Positions 1 through 12,100 of a stretch of 64,000 bases of DNA are shown here, piece by piece. The translations under genes and the position numbers were made by a program. This DNA comes from Sinotaia quadrata (Eukaryota > Mollusca > Gastropoda > Architaenioglossa > Viviparidae), in contig CM054180.1 of NCBI GenBank assembly GCA_028829895.1, positions 103,592,635-103,656,634 on the forward strand, written 5' to 3'. Every line of letters begins with the position of its first letter. Position 1 is the stretch's first letter. The notes below the pieces were generated by a model. It saw only the letters and a list, made by a program, of their open reading frames with translations, was not told the origin of the DNA and ran no database searches.

Positions 1-484
1 GACTTGACCTGCCCATCATTTCCACTTATTCCGGTAATGTTTGATCGTCTGCCGTCATAGTTAGCCAAGTTAGTTAACTCTCGTCGGTGATCTAAAGATA
101 CACAGATTGACCTCCCTTTAAAACTCCACCGTCCGCAGAGCGGCCTGCAGAATTGTACAATTAGTATTGTCGTGTCTTTGGCACTTTTACAATAGTACTG
201 TATAACGAAAACCCAGTGCCTTCCCCTTTCAACACAAGGGCACAAACTAAAATGGTCTGCACAGAAATAAGTTAAATGTTCAGCAAATAGAGGCAAAGAT
301 AAAACTGTTCAAAAGAACAAAGTTTATCAATGAAGTACAACGTGTTCAATGTACAAAATGTTAAAGTGATGTAAAAAAATCATTAAACTTAATCACAGCA
401 TGTAAAACATAGAAATAGCAAATACCATTAATTCTACAAGTAAATAATAACAAAATTAAATATCGATAATGCTTTTTTTGTGAG
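1..484. other. No gene recognised
   Basis: AT-rich sequence without a supportable exon. It is probably intron or upstream part of the plus-strand gene; this is inference from position only. Confidence 0.4.
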
Positions 485-960
485 GTGGATTTATTTCTAC
501 ACATTCTCTCACTCTGTCTGCGCTTGTGTTTCTATATCTTTTTGTTCGACTTTTACTCTTTCTTTTTAACTGTTGTTCCCTCTTTTAAGCGCGTTCTATG
601 TCTTCTTTATTCGCCTCACTCTTTCGTTCTTTCTCTTTGCCTCCTTCTTTCTCTTTCTCTATTTGCCTCCCCATCTCTCTCTTTCTCTTTGACCCCCTCT
701 CTCTAAGTATCTTTTCTTTCTTTGCCTGCTTCTCTTTCTTTTCTCTCTTTGCCTGTCTCACTTAATTTCTCTTTCTCTGTGCTTTTCTCTTTGCCTGTCT
801 CTCTCTCTTTGCCGGTCCTCTCTCTCAAAGTCTCTTTTCCCTCTTTGCCTGTCTCGCTTTCTAAGTTTCTTTTGTCTCATTGCTTGTCTCTCTCTCTCTC
901 TCTTTCTGTCTTTCTTTGCCTCTCTCTAAGTTTCTTTCTCTCTTTGTCTCTCAGCTTTTG
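485..960. repeat. Pyrimidine-rich (CTTT/CTCT) low-complexity tract
   Basis: About 475 bases almost entirely C and T on the plus strand, built from imperfect CTCTTT and TGCCTG units. The Ser/Leu/Phe-rich open frames across it are artefacts. It ends near a TTTACAG acceptor-like site at about 982 for which I found no phase-compatible exon. Confidence 0.85.
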
Positions 961-1365
961 CACAACCTGCTTGCATTTACAGGGGCACCTTGTGTCTTGA
1001 ACGAGTTCCAGGATAGATTGTGTAAATCTAATTAATTATTGCTTAGTGCAAGGTAGTAAGTGCGACAAAAATTACATCGCCTAATACAATTTCACGCATA
1101 TAAAATTATACAACCTCCTTGCGAGTTATTGACACCTGCTAATTGCATTGATCTATTCCGACGCCGAAAATATGTGTGTTGTAATACTTGTCTGTGAGTG
1201 ATGCTTGTGCGTGTGTGTGTTTTTTTTTCTTAATGCATATGAATCGTGCCTGTATGTGTGTGTGTGTTGTGTAGTGTGTTTTTGAAAATAGTCTTTGAAA
1301 AAAAAATACTTGTAGACTAAAACACTTAAACATTAATAACTCTTTTTTTAATGCTATGAAGAATG

Positions 1366-1382
1366 ACTATCTATCTATCTAC

Positions 1383-1469
<87 letters not shown>

Positions 1470-1523
1470 CCTGCCTATCCCTCCCTCCCTCCCTCCCTCC
1501 CTCTATCTATCTATCTATCTATT
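1366..1523 (+). repeat. (CTAT)n tetranucleotide microsatellite with a (CTCC)n block
   Basis: About 25 perfect CTAT units, then CTGC/CTCC units, then CTAT again. The repeating Leu-Ser-Ile-Tyr frame is an artefact. Complementary to the array at 2315-2519. Confidence 0.97.
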
Positions 1524-1685
1524 GACAATATAATTGAATACCCCATAATATTTACAACCCGATTCTTACGTCATCCTGGTATACGAGAAAATCAACATGT
1601 CTAAATGCAAACAGCACAGTGTCTTCTCTGTTATGATAGCACTTGGTAGGACAGTGCGTAATTGTAACTGCGTTTTGTCTTGCAG

Positions 1686-1753
1686 GAGACACCAAAAAAG
1701 GCATCCCTCAAAGACAAAACCTCGACAACGGTCAGCAACGCTAAGCCAGTCCA
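1686..1753 (+). CDS. Internal exon of an unrecognised plus-strand gene
   Basis: Strong acceptor (TTGCAG) before and GTAAGTAT donor after a 68-nt open stretch encoding ETPKKASLKDKTSTTVSNAKP, a Lys/Ser/Thr-rich segment. Entry is phase 0, exit phase 2, matching exon 2570-2624. Upstream exons were not found with confidence and may lie left of the window. The exon lies between two complementary tetranucleotide arrays. I do not recognise the protein. Confidence 0.6.
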
Positions 1754-2314
1754 GTAAGTATGGCTACAGAGCGTGTTGGTATTCAAGCGACAGTAAAGTT
1801 AGGCTACACACGTTAACACTGTAACGCAACATTAGTTTCAAAAGTGTAGCGTCGTGTGACGTGTAACAATGACGTAAGAATGCTGAGCAGTGGATGTAGG
1901 CTACATCGTAAGAGCGCGTGGTGAAAAGTAATCGGTACAGTACTGTACAGATGAAACCGGACGCGTTGTAGAATCTAGGTCAACAACTTTCGCTGGACTG
2001 AGGTGACGAATGTCTGGTGAAACCGGAAGACGTTCATTTATGCCACCGTGTAAAGTTTGCGAACTGACTTACATTGGGACTAAGAGTCAAAGAAATACAT
2101 ATCTCATATATAACTGTAGAAAATCGTGATTTATTTTGTTAATGTCCTGCAATGCACATATAATTATTGGTAGACATGCGCGCGTGTGTACTTGTGTAAA
2201 AGAGTCAAATATTTTGTAAACCAATGTGGCTATTACATACCGGGATGACTTGTCACTACATCACTGACACTATGACGCATTCGATCAGATTTGATGTCAT
2301 TGCGCTAAATGGAA

Positions 2315-2519
<205 letters not shown>

Positions 2520-2569
2520 CGTAACTATGTATAAGACATTGTAAATTTTATTCTTCTTTTCCATTTCAG

Positions 2570-2624
2570 CATTACAAATAGCCAAGTGGAGTTCTTCAAA
2601 ATGCTGGACGAAAAGATAGAAAGG
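2570..2624 (+). CDS. Second traced exon of the plus-strand gene
   Basis: After TTTCCATTTCAG, 55 nt encode [18 protein letters not shown], a charged helix-like segment that looks like real protein. Exit is phase 0 at GTACTT, a weak donor. The final 18 nt of the exon plus the donor are part of an 81-bp tandem duplication (2607-2768). Product unknown. Confidence 0.65.
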
Positions 2625-2768
2625 GTACTTTTTCCTCGTTCATTATAGTAGAGTTATCCTTCCTTTTGTTTTAATAGTGCACCACATGACGAAAAGATAG
2701 AAAGGGTACTTTTTCCTCGTTCATTATAGCAGAGTTATCCTTCCTTTTGTTTTAATAGTGCACCATAT
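2607..2768 (+). repeat. 81-bp tandem duplication spanning an exon end and donor
   Basis: Two copies (2607-2687 and 2688-2768) with about two mismatches; a short third start follows at 2769. The first copy contains the last 18 nt of exon 2570-2624 and its GT donor. Confidence 0.9.
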
Positions 2769-3008
2769 GACGCAAAGACAAAGAAAGTGTTTAAATCACC
2801 ATCCACAAACTACTCCTATCATTAATGAACTACCCATAATATTTTTTCCCCATTTACTGGCTCTGTAATTTTGTAGAGGGGAAACGGGTTAGTTTTCGCT
2901 GAAAAGCACGCGACGTTCACAAATATAATATTTCTTATCCAGTCATGACATAAGTATCTATTAAATGATACTACATTTTTTTTAACCTTTGTATTATTTT
3001 TTTTTCAG

Positions 3009-3038
3009 GGTCCAGATTATTTTACAGACGACGACTGA
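3009..3038 (+). CDS. Possible alternative terminal exon of the plus-strand gene
   Basis: A long T-run and TTTTTCAG acceptor precede nine codons, GPDYFTDDD, and TGA. Phase 0 matches exon 2570-2624, so the product would end KIERGPDYFTDDD. It competes with exon 4839-4955. No clear AATAAA follows within about 1 kb, so this end is less certain. Confidence 0.5.
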   Translation, partial: GPDYFTDDD

Positions 3039-4838
3039 CATGCATCCACGAGCAATTTCCCATGAGCCTTCAGTCTTCTAACTTTAGGGGTGGGAGCAGC
3101 AGCCTGTCCAATCACCTGCCTCACATTGAGCTGACCACCACCACCAGATGATCATGGGAACCCCACCCACCCACCCCACGAGCTATTGTACCCGTTTCGT
3201 CAGTCCCAGCACATTCAAAGCTACTGTAGTCATTCGAGGTTCGTTCTTCAGCAGACAGAATGCAAACAAATTTTCTGAAGGTGTGGAGGGGGGAGGGGCA
3301 CCAAATGTCTGCAGTCTAGTTTTCTTATCACTCTTCGTTGGGTAAGAACGCTTTCGAAACGCACAGACAATGTTTCTGCATTCAGGATGCCATTCTAGCG
3401 AGTGTTAGACTTCAGTGTGTACGCATTTCATGCCACGGAACGTTGTGTCAGGCTTGCTGACGGAATTTTGTTTTTCACTTTGAAGTGATTAAGTGTCAAC
3501 CCGTGAAATGATTACGTGTCATCCCGTGCCATGCTGAAAAATGCGTTCAACAGCTTGCACGACTTTAGACAGTAATATCGATGTGTTAGTCGCGTTGCGT
3601 GCCAGCGGTAACTCTAATGTACATTTTGCCGATCGAGAAAGTGAATGCTTGGGTTATGGTACTTTGTGGGGGGGGGGGGACGACGACTTTGTGAAGACAA
3701 TGGACTAAGGAATAGTCAATAGTTGTTATTTTACAACCAGACTGTCGTGGGCTGAGCAAAGTTTCGTTATTTTAGTTCCGTCATCAATCTGGCTGTCAGA
3801 GATAGCATCAGCCTCTGTTATTTTATCTAATTGTCGCGCCTGTGCAAACTTACCACATTTGTCCTTGTAGTTCAGTCTCAGCATCTTTCTCCATTTGTTT
3901 GATTGTTCCTCAGGTAATAATTGTTTTCAAAGAAATTGACGTGAAATTCTGCTAGATGTGGGTTGTCTACCCTTCCAGCTTGTCCAATGTCTCGTATACT
4001 ATGTACGTGTTTTGTGGTTCGCTCGTCACCAGACTGCCAATATAATATGTAAGAGAACTCGGCTAAACATGAGTTATACCGCCAGATTCAGTCTAAAACT
4101 CATTCAAGGTCACTGACAGAAATAGCCTTTAAGCAAGATATCCCAATTCATCTTCTGTAGTAAACACGACATTTTGCGACAGTTTGAGAGAGAATTCTTT
4201 TTTTTTTTTATCTGCGTCAAGTAACGGTGTCTGAATCGAACTTGGAAAAAAAAAGTTTGATCAGATCTGATCTATTTCATGACAAAGACGGTGTTATTTA
4301 TTTAGTTATTTATTCATAATTAGTTATTTATTCATAATTTAGCCAGGCAAGAATGCTAATATACCCTGATCACCGTTCTGGCAGTCCACGCTGTCTGCAC
4401 TCGCCTCTATGTGGCCGTGAGAAGTTACGTATTCATCCGCCGCAGCAAAAATTACAAAGAGTTACCTGACTTTACAAAGATTATAAATGTAAAGAGATTA
4501 AATAGCTGTATAAGTACAGCTCTCATCAAGGTGATAAAGGTCGGAATCACCTACTTAGAAGAGCTGCAAAATCAGTTTGAGAAACCAGTACAACATAAAA
4601 ATGAACAATACATGCATGACTATTTCAACGCTTCAACAGAATATTTCAGTTGTTTATAAAGATAACGTGTGTACAATGACATGAGTATGCCTCTTCATAT
4701 ATGTTAACTTTGGTTGTCTCGACTCTGTAGCTTCAGAGTGATCACTGTTCAATTTTTGAGAGTTGTCTCGGCTCAATTCTTGAGAGTTATCTCGCGGTTA
4801 AAAAAAAGTGTTTACGTTTCATATTAATAGATTCACAG
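3039..4838. other. Intron or 3' UTR of the plus-strand gene; no other gene seen
   Basis: Contains a poly-G run at 3667 and AT-rich stretches near 4295-4340. The small open frame at 4411-4659 has no codon or domain support. Confidence 0.5.
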
Positions 4839-4955
4839 CATGCCATAACCAAACCAGACACTGCAGACCCATTGACTGCGGATGGACATGACTATAAGTC
4901 TTTTGACTTGGAGGAAGCGAAGACTTTCCATCCTAACACGAAAAAGAAAGTATAA
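4839..4955 (+). CDS. Terminal exon of the plus-strand gene
   Basis: After ATTCACAG, 38 codons encode HAITKPDTADPLTADGHDYK, then SFDLEEAKTFHPNTKKKV, then TAA. Phase 0 fits exon 2570-2624. Charged, acidic-then-basic composition looks coding. AATAAA lies 56 nt past the stop, which supports a real gene end. The product is not recognised; the gene converges on hemicentin. Confidence 0.6.
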   Translation, partial: HAITKPDTADPLTADGHDYKSFDLEEAKTFHPNTKKKV

Positions 4956-5010
4956 AAATAACATGACTCTTGAGTGCGGCTGAAAATAGTAACTTCGACT
5001 GTAGCGAGTC

Positions 5011-5016
5011 AATAAA
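5011..5016 (+). terminator. Candidate poly(A) signal of the plus-strand gene
   Basis: AATAAA 56 nt after the TAA stop of exon 4839-4955, followed by a T/G-rich stretch. Confidence 0.55.
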
Positions 5017-5923
5017 CCAGAAATATTTGTTTATAGTGTTTCGATATCACTTCCGGTGGTGGTGGGTTTCTGGTCAAGGTACGCTGAACTACAGTGAACT
5101 TTAAGACTATTTTCAGCTTATAATTTACTCACAGCAATATTTTAGCCTGTCCTCTGACAACGGCAATCATTTAAAAAAAAAAAATAGTGGCTAACTACTT
5201 TCCCCCCAAACCCTGTGAAAATGTGACGTTCGTATTTTGTGCTCTCATAAAGAGATAGTTGGTTACAAAGTTCAATGACCTGTGCTTTAAGTTTTTGTTA
5301 AAAGGTTACATGTTGCATTGCTTCTTCCATCAATACTGAATTCGTGTATCATTGTCATCTAGCTTGCTAAAACTGCATTCGATTATTGGCAGCCAGTCTC
5401 TGCTCAGCTTGTGGTTACGCTCTCTACGCCATTGTGTTGACGTCATTCTGTGTGTATAAGAAAAAAAAATTCATGGCAACCACTGAACAAATCAAGTGAG
5501 CCTTTCAAAACTATGAACGATGAAACAAAACCTTCCGATCACAGATGAAATGAGGCTTTCAGAAAGAAGAAAACAAACTCGCGACTCGTATTAACGGCTT
5601 AGAAACAGGTGCCCGCTTCTCTAGTCCTTGACTTCGTTATCGTCGTAGCTTTGATTGTACTCAAAATTCCGACGGTAGTCAGGTGTTTCTGTGATGAACA
5701 CGTCATCAATCATTGCTGGTCTTTGAACGCGGCAACATCAAAAGCTCGACTGGTACATCGTCAGACTGATTGCTAAATTATCTCCCCTAAAATGTGTTCT
5801 CGCCTTCTTGATCGATGCCTGCAGTCATCGTCTAAGGTTATCGGTTAAAGCCACATCCATTCTAGGAAATTCCTTTCTGGTAATAAATTTTCTATGCGGA
5901 GCCACTGTGGACGTCGTTAGTAA

Positions 5924-5928
<5 letters not shown>

Positions 5929-5987
<59 letters not shown>
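5929..5987. repeat. (CA)n microsatellite
   Basis: About 29 uninterrupted CA units. Confidence 0.98.
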
Positions 5988-5988
<1 letters not shown>

Positions 5989-8021
5989 TGGCTGATTAAG
6001 AAGATGAGCGCGTGCTTGAAGAGTATACGGAATTCGACTGCCCACCCCCACCCCTCACCGTTCTTTGGCTGACTTGCAATTGCAAACACTGTCTTACCCT
6101 CTCTTTTAAAACTTACACATCCGTCGAAGTCATATTTTGCCATTGAAATCATTTTTTTTTTAAATCTTTGATTTTGAAAGACAAGAGGATGGAGGGAAAG
6201 GCTCGCTCTATCATGCACTGACTGTGAAGATTAACTTCATATGCTCAACATCGTTTACTCATTGTGTTTTTAAAACAAGCAACAACAAATATGGCCGAGT
6301 GAGCAGTGCACTGACCGCACTTCATATGCATACCTCCATTTTACAAATGACTTGGTAGAGAAACGCTGTCAAAAAATTCGAGTGGAACCATTGTGCCAAC
6401 ATCGAGATCGAAAAACCAACGAAAGATTTGCGAGATATTAATCATCAGTAGTCAACTCGATGCCTGCTGGAAAGGCGTAGAGGTTAGATTTTCTAACTTT
6501 TTTTTTTTAAAGTACAAGCAAGCAACCTTAGTAGACTGAGATAAAATACTCAAGCTTTATCGGCCACTTCATCCATACTGGAAAACGATTTAACGTTATT
6601 AAGTCAGCGTCCAATAAGATACAGTTCTACATATAATATGATTAAGTCCACGTCCAATACAAAACTTTGTAATACGATTATGTCGACATCCAATAGGAAA
6701 CGTTGTAATGTGATTATGGCGACGACCAATGAGCCAAAATCGCAGCAGTAATAACATTTGTACATGAATTAACTGCAGCGTGAGTGGAACGTGTGAAGGT
6801 CTAGTGTGTCAGAAAGATGCATCAAATTCACTAAATCACACACACGCACACAAACACACGCGCACACAAGCCATCAGACAAAGGGAATTTCCCATCGTTT
6901 TATAAGAGCTATAGTTACTGTTAAATGCATTATACGAACATTGCTGAAAAGTGTGCTTGTGGGGGGTGGAGAGGTGGGAGGTGTATTACTGCGTGCTGCA
7001 CATGATAAGGTGTGATTATCGAGGCAGGTTTAAGTCGGTAAGGCCAGTTATTGGTGTGGTTTGGGTTAAAGAGACTAATGATGTACAAGAGTTTCTAAGA
7101 TTTATATCTGTGATTTGTTTGCTTATTTACTTTTTTTCAAACATCATCTAGTGGAAGTCATTATTCGAATTCTATTTGTTAAGCTGTTTCTCTCCCACCC
7201 ACACTCAATTTCCCATCCAGCACATTTCTTTAACGTCAATATATTTTGCAATCAGCTGCTGAGGTAGGGCCCGGGACGGGATGGGGGGGAGGGGGGGGGA
7301 AGATTTGCAATTGCTGAGCAACTTGTTACAATAAACTTTTTTCTTTTTAGTTTAAGAACTCAGAATACTATGTTCGGCCATTAATATCTTAAGAAAAATG
7401 ATGGAAAGATGAATTTAAGTTTAAGAACAATATCGTACAAAGAAAAATGATGGAAAGAAGAATTTTTGACAAAGTTTAATATACATTGTAAAATATATAT
7501 AACAAACAAAAAAAAACCTCATCACGTAGAAATATTTTCTCACTGTCTCAAATACTGATACGTAATGGCCGTCACCTTCAACCACCTAGAATCTTGTACA
7601 TCTCCGGCTCCACACAGTGACTAAATAAAGGGAACTTGCATGCATATGTTAGTGACAACTAAATAGATCTAACTGTGTATGCATATATAACAGTAACAAC
7701 CGAATAGATATATCTAGCGACAGTTGAATAGGTCAGTTTTTTCAGGGGAAATTTCCTAAAATGAAAATACATTTATTTGACTCAACAACATTTTAGTTTT
7801 TTACAGTTTCTAAGTTTACAAAATAATAACTATTCTAAACATACCTCAAACTGTGCGCTGACCAAATCAAACCATAAATTCGGGGCATGTAATTTCCTGG
7901 CAAGTGTCTGTCCACACATTTGCACAAGTTTATGTACATGTGTATGAAAAACAAATTAATCGGATTGACTGGCCGAGCTGAGGGTCTCGGGCTGTTTCTA
8001 TTCTTTTGAAATGTGAGTCGT

Positions 8022-8099
8022 CAGATCTCTGTTCAAGTAAAGAATATATCTTTTCATGTTAGATCTCTGTTCAAGTAAAGAATATATTTTTTCATGTTA
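8022..8099. repeat. Tandem duplication, ~37-bp unit
   Basis: Two nearly identical copies starting AGATCTCTGTTCAAGTAAAG. Confidence 0.9.
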
Positions 8100-8231
8100 G
8101 CCATCTTAGGACTTCTCGAAACAAGTTGGCACTGGCCTGTGTTCTAAGAGTAAGTTAGTATGAGAGTTTTGTTTTTAGTTATGAAGCAGTATGATATGAC
8201 TGCAGGCGGTTTATGTGTGTGCTCATACATG

Positions 8232-8366
8232 AAGACACGCATCTGTATACTAAATACAATTACGCAATCTCTAGACACGCGTCTGTAGCTTACTAAACAG
8301 TACAATTACGCAATCTCTAGACACGCGTCTGTAGCTTACTAAACAGTACGATTACGCAAACTGTAG
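8232..8366. repeat. Tandem repeat, ~50-bp unit, about 2.6 copies
   Basis: Units contain ACACGCGTCTGTAGCTTACT and ATTACGCAATCTCTAG; the first copy is the most diverged. Confidence 0.88.
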
Positions 8367-9017
8367 ATGCCGTAGCTGGACGGCACGTTCTTTGATCAGC
8401 CCTAGTGGGTAATTTACCACATTTATACAAAAAGAGTTGCCACATGAGAGTAGCGAACATTAAATAAAAATTCAAGAAATTAATTAAAATTATAGAAAAA
8501 AAAATTATTTCTGTTATTTGCATTTCGGGTGTTACATATATGTGTGTGTGTGCGCGTGTGTGGCTGGTCAGTAACTATCTCAGACCGACTGCCTTAAAGC
8601 ACGGTTTGGTAGAGATGTTTAGCTGATGGAAAAAGTAATCCGGTGTTTCCTTACTGCACTTTGCAGTAACATTGCAAAAATACTTAATTACTCAGAAACT
8701 GATGGTACCTCACTGCATTTTTTTTTTTAATTTTGGAATTTGTAAATATTCAAGAAAAAATAGTTTTATTTGTGCTTGGTGGGTTTTGGCAGCCAATAAT
8801 AACAGTTTAACTGGATTAATTAGAACAAAGTTTACGATTCAATGCTTGCTCAACAAAAGTGAATAAATAAATAGTGAAAATACCTTTTACGCTATTTGGG
8901 ATTATTTTAAAGTAAAAATTGTATAAATATATCTTCGCCTAATTTTAAACAAGCAGTGGAAAAAAGAACAATTCTGAGCCCTGCAGATGTATTTAGTTTA
9001 ATGACTAGAAGACAAAA

Positions 9018-9130
9018 CTAAATTTAAATAAGACTGTATCCAATGATTAACACTCTACACGTTGTAAATTAAATTTAAATAAGACTGTGTCTGATGATTA
9101 ACACTCTATACGTTGTAAATTAAATTTAAA
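9018..9130. repeat. Tandem repeat, ~51-bp unit, about 2.2 copies
   Basis: Copies start AAATTTAAATAAGACTGT at about 9020 and 9070 with a partial third. Confidence 0.88.
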
Positions 9131-12100
9131 AAGAGAAACAATCTAAATCGAGATTGACACAACAAACTGATACGTTATTTTACTTAGTGAGCAGCAGGAG
9201 TACCAGTGGACACATGTTTCCCCTTCAAAAGAATTCGAGTTTAAAGCAAAAGAGATTTACAGATAATTATGTATAAATTATGCTTTCTCCTTCCACCCCC
9301 CCCCCTTTTTTTTCCTCTCCAAAATTTAATGTGTTCATTGCGTATTTTAAAATACGCATCTCTTTCATTATGGCTTGTGTGCAACTGCAAAAAAAAGCTG
9401 TGATAATTTGTCTCTGTCTAGGAGATGTGCGAGTTAATAAGCCAGTTATAAAAAAAAAAGTAATTATTTGCTTCGTTATTATTTTTTATAATACATATGA
9501 ACACATTTATTTTGTACACATTTGCTCATGCTTTTAAGTGTGATTGGCTTTGACGACTGAAATGCTTGTACTGGTTTGCTTTTTTATTCATTAAGGGCAT
9601 TTTATTTCGTAAAGCTTTATTATATTTAATGTATTACACTTGAATAACTGATTTAATCGTGTTGTTGCTTAGAGTTATTCTTTACTACAATACTAGTTGT
9701 TGTTTTTTTTATTGCAGCTTTGTTAAAAATATATTAAAATTTTGCAATACATTGGTTAAATTAAATTTATTTTTGACTTAATATAACTTCTTTATCTATT
9801 TCTTGCACACGTCCACATCCAAAGAGTAAAATCGTAGGATCCATCTTTGCTTCATTTCGGAATATTTTTATTATTTAAAAAAGAAAAAAATTGTATAGTA
9901 TGCATGTTATCTTTATTTACTTTCAATACATAGCTTAGTCATTTTCAGACAACCAGTCATGGAAATCTTTGTTCCGATAGGGCTTAAAGTAGTCGCCCTT
10001 TAGCCGGGGAAAGCGAGTCTTGTTTACAGTTAAGTACTCTCCCAGCTAGTGATAATTAAATAATAAACAACTGCAAGTATTATGGTTGCAGATGGCACAT
10101 TTCTTCAGCTCGACTTACCAATATTGAAGGGCGTTTATGGGAGGGGTTTTCATCAATAAAGAATTGTTGCATAATTATATATAATGTGTGCGCGATGGCA
10201 TCTCAAGATTATCGTTTAGTCACACTTTTTTTTTTCTCACAGAGTAGCTGGTAACGTTGTTTAAACGGCTATATTACTATGCATTCATGATTGATCTCTC
10301 TAAATACAATCTAATATTTAACAACATTCTGATAGAATTAAACTGAAAAGTAAATTTCGCCACTGAATTGACCTATATGGTGATTTCTTTATAAATCACC
10401 AAATGTGATTTATTATTATTACACGTATGTGACTGCTTTATATGGTGGTCACAGAAGCCAGAAGTTCGTATCATGTTTACATAATGATTCCTAAGTCTTT
10501 TAATAAAGTGTAGGACTCAGTTGCATGATGTCTTATGTCACTCTTTTACCAAGGTGTATGATCACGTCAGTCATTATTATTATTATTGTTGTTATTGCTT
10601 TTGAGAAGAATATATTGTTATGTGTTGTCTAAAATATGAAATTATTTATGATCTCAGCCATGCTGCACCACAACTGAGCTGGCATCTGCCCTAGTGGTTT
10701 GTTGTAAATTCTGTTTCTTTAAGTGCTTCAGTTTTCAAAGATCTTCAACCACCCCTCCACAATCTGCATCCAGTCACTCAAATCTCCATGTGGCCCACAA
10801 CTAGGTGTCTTGTCAGCAGTTTCTACCTAGAGCCCACAGACACTCACCCCAGCCCACACCTGTATGTTTCTTATCTGCAATGCTCTGTCTTGAGCCCATA
10901 ACAGATACAAGTTTCTTATCTACAATTATCAGTGTTAGGCCCACATCTGTATCCAGTTAAATGATAATTTGCCCAGCCCACAGACCTGCATTAGTGGCCT
11001 GTAGGCCTACCTTAAAAACCCATAGCTACAGATCTTCACTCTAAATACAGAAATCAAATGAAATAAAGTTATGTTTTCAGGTTAAAAGATGAATAGATTC
11101 TATATTGTTATGGCATTATACATTAGATACATATGCATTGTAAAGATCAATCAGAGCATTGCCAAGATTATTGTTAAATATAAGTGTGCCCATGTTTGTC
11201 AGTATCTCTTGATGTCATAATAATAATGACATCTAATGTATGCACGCAACTGTCCATTTAATGGGCAATGATTTCACTAATTAATCTGCTGCCAGTTGAC
11301 TTGATTGTTATGTGTTTGGTTGTATGGAATGTTGGACACATTTTGCATATCATTAGTGAATTGTTTTCTTTCCTTTAATGCAAATGATTGCTTTTGTCAT
11401 TATCATATTCATGAGAGTGGTTGCTTTTGTTTTTAAAGTACTTTTGTGATGGATAGCTAAATGATTAAAAGTGATCTGTGGTGGACATCTTGTAAAATTA
11501 CTTCAAGTAAATATTAATTAATATGATGGTTAATTAATAAGAAATAAAAGATTGAGTGTGGGGAAAAAATACAAACAAGTCAGAATGGTTTTAGGAAAAG
11601 AATTAATTAAACAGTTTAAATCAAAACAAACTTAACAGATGCAAGTTTTAAAGTCATGCAATAAACTGTCAGTTTTATCCAATGTGAGACATATTTGGTT
11701 CTTTGGGAAAGGCATGCTTTGGTTCTTGTCACATTAGGTTATAAAAGATATTCTGCTGAAATTCAAGGGAGAAGAAATCTTACACTGAATATTCAGTGCC
11801 ACACAAAACCCCCAGAATGAATAATATTTACTGCACTGCTTTTAGAACATTATTACATGTATTTCTTCCACTTCTTATAATTTAATTTTCAAGAATGTTG
11901 TATGTCTTTTTAAAACTCAATCTCAGAAAATTGAGCAGCCCTAGCACCTGTTATTACTCTTCTTTTGTTTAAGCAAATTAAAGAAAAGTGCAAATAAAAG
12001 ATTGCAAGTAAATGTACATCAAAAAAGAAAAGAAAAGAAATAGATAAAAAATATGTATAAACAATGAGATAACCATCTTATCCACAGCTACTTATACAAT

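Noticed and set aside
485..1000. Ser/Leu/Phe-rich open frames
   Set aside because: Translation of a pyrimidine-rich low-complexity tract.
961..1020. Possible plus-strand exon after TTTACAG at about 982
   Set aside because: An open phase exists, but its GT exit does not match the phase-0 entry of exon 1686-1753 and nothing else supports it.
4411..4659. Plus-strand 82-codon open frame
   Set aside because: No domain, no splice support and ordinary AT-rich codon use; likely chance inside an intron or UTR.
5892..6218. Minus-strand 108-codon open frame
   Set aside because: Runs through the (CA)n microsatellite; no recognisable protein.
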